Shown here piece by piece: positions 12,181 through 13,072 of a stretch of DNA of 13,072 nt. A program made the position numbers and the translations under genes. Source of the DNA: JAAYCB01 sp012744395 (GTDB taxonomy: Bacteria; Planctomycetota; Planctomycetia; Pirellulales; Thermoguttaceae); contig JAQVNJ010000154.1 of assembly GCA_028703175.1 (NCBI GenBank), forward strand, positions 1-13,072, in the 5' to 3' direction. Within the stretch, counting starts at the first letter, position 1, and every line of letters starts with the position of its first letter. The notes under the pieces were generated by a model that did no database searches, had not been told where the DNA came from, and saw nothing but the letters and a program-made list of their open reading frames with translations.

Positions 12181-13072
12181 ATGCCGTCTGTATCTGATTT
12201 CACAGCAATGGCCATAAGCCAGCACGGTGGTGATCAGTTACTTGCACGTCTGTCAGAACCTGCCTCGATCACCGACACCGAAGCCAACGTCACCCAGTAC
12301 GATCAGGTGATGACAACGAAACTCGTCCTCGCCTATGCCGCTGGGCTGCAAATCATCCACCGCGCGCGGCCTGCCGGCCTGGCGGATCGGTCGGTCGACA
12401 TTGCCTGCGGGCCGGGGCATTTCACGTTGTGCCTGGCTCGGTTCTTGGACTACCGGACGATTACCGGAGTCGACCTATCGTTGCCGATGGTTGAAATCGC
12501 CAATCAGAACGCGCGGAAGCTCGGGCTGGCGGATCGCGTAACATTCCGCGCGGGCGATGCGACCAATCTGTTCGATCTGCGCGACAATGCGTGCGACCTT
12601 GCCACCTTCACGGATGCAGCCCACCATATGCCAGACCTTGCGGCCGTCGCGCGAGTCATCTCGGAAATGAATCGCGTCACAAGACCCGAGGGGCTGGTTG
12701 TGATCATGGACCTGGTCAGGCTCCGCACCGCAGCGCTGACGGAACGCTATGTCAATTGCCTGGGCCACGATTATGTGCAGCGAGGTTTGCCGGCCTTTTT
12801 CGATGACTTCCGCAACTCGATGTACGCGGCGTGGACTGCCAAAGAGCTTCGCGAGGCGATTCCACGCGACACAGACCGGACCTGGTGCCACATTGTTCCG
12901 CGCGGCTTGCCGACGATCCAGATTGTCCTGGGGCTCCCCGCCGGGAGGAAGAAGCCGTTCCTTCGTTCCGGAGTTCCTTGGCCGCCGAACGAATGTCCCG
13001 TTCCGAAAGAAATGGGGTTTGACTGGCGGATGGTCCGGGTTACTCTGGCCTGCGCCTGCAAGACATTGATTT
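12181..13072 (+). CDS. Class I SAM-dependent methyltransferase, partial (3' end outside window)
   Basis: The frame from ATG 12181 is open for 297 codons to the right edge, so the protein is incomplete. GAGG lies 6 nt upstream of the start; an in-frame ATG at 12175 overlaps that site. The Rossmann-type methyltransferase signature is clear: motif I VDIACGPGHFTL (about residues 72-83), the acidic end of beta-2 in TITGVDLSLPM (93-103), FRAGDATNL around beta-3/motif II, and a post-motif DLATFTDAAHHMPDLA followed by VTRPEGLVVIMDLVR, the usual motif III layout of Methyltransf_11/25-type proteins. The substrate cannot be told from the sequence; the family includes metabolite, quinone and natural-product methyltransferases. 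The extended C-terminal part beyond residue ~250 (rich in Pro and Cys, ending VTLACACKTLI) may be an extra segment or a fused second piece. It is separated from the PEP-CTERM gene by a terminator and is probably its own transcription unit. Confidence 0.85.
   Translation, partial: MPSVSDFTAMAISQHGGDQLLARLSEPASITDTEANVTQYDQVMTTKLVLAYAAGLQIIHRARPAGLADRSVDIACGPGHFTLCLARFLDYRTITGVDLSLPMVEIANQNARKLGLADRVTFRAGDATNLFDLRDNACDLATFTDAAHHMPDLAAVARVISEMNRVTRPEGLVVIMDLVRLRTAALTERYVNCLGHDYVQRGLPAFFDDFRNSMYAAWTAKELREAIPRDTDRTWCHIVPRGLPTIQIVLGLPAGRKKPFLRSGVPWPPNECPVPKEMGFDWRMVRVTLACACKTLI

Overview
The window looks like a chromosomal segment of a GC-rich bacterium, most probably a planctomycete. The sequence grounds for this are the high G+C of most of the window, a PEP-CTERM secreted protein, a FeeM-like acyltransferase of the type found with exosortase systems, an orphan MoxR ATPase with a Pro/Ala-rich tail, and copies of a palindromic repeat with core GACGGGTCTCCAGGCCCGTC. 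The assignment to Planctomycetota is an inference; no rRNA or other phylogenetic marker was compared.

Left two thirds (1-8037, all minus strand, read right to left): an 8-TM HemX/CcsA-like membrane protein overlaps hemA (glutamyl-tRNA reductase) by 4 nt. After a 374-nt gap comes a secreted protein built from a duplicated Asp-box plus Ig-like unit, then holA (DNA polymerase III delta). A good terminator hairpin (2147-2182) closes this block. An AT-rich promoter candidate directly after it (2107-2133) would drive a MoxR-type AAA+ ATPase, followed by a short-chain dehydrogenase that resembles pteridine reductases and runs off the left edge. This half is mostly housekeeping: heme synthesis, cytochrome/heme membrane protein, replication clamp loading.

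Right third (8614-13072, all plus strand): after a 576-nt divergent gap come a small degenerate response-regulator receiver-like protein, a FeeM/exosortase-type N-acyltransferase, a repeat cluster (three direct copies at 43-nt pitch plus one inverted copy), a 19-residue upstream ORF ending 3 nt before a small secreted protein of unknown function, a PEP-CTERM protein of clearly lower G+C, a very strong terminator, and a class I SAM-dependent methyltransferase that continues past the right edge. This side looks like accessory surface or signalling biology.

The most interesting part is 8614-11952. It combines a phosphorylation-dead receiver, an acyl-ACP-using synthase family and a PEP-CTERM substrate. 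Whether these form one functional unit is unproven. No tRNA, rRNA, CRISPR array, insertion sequence or complete transposase was seen.
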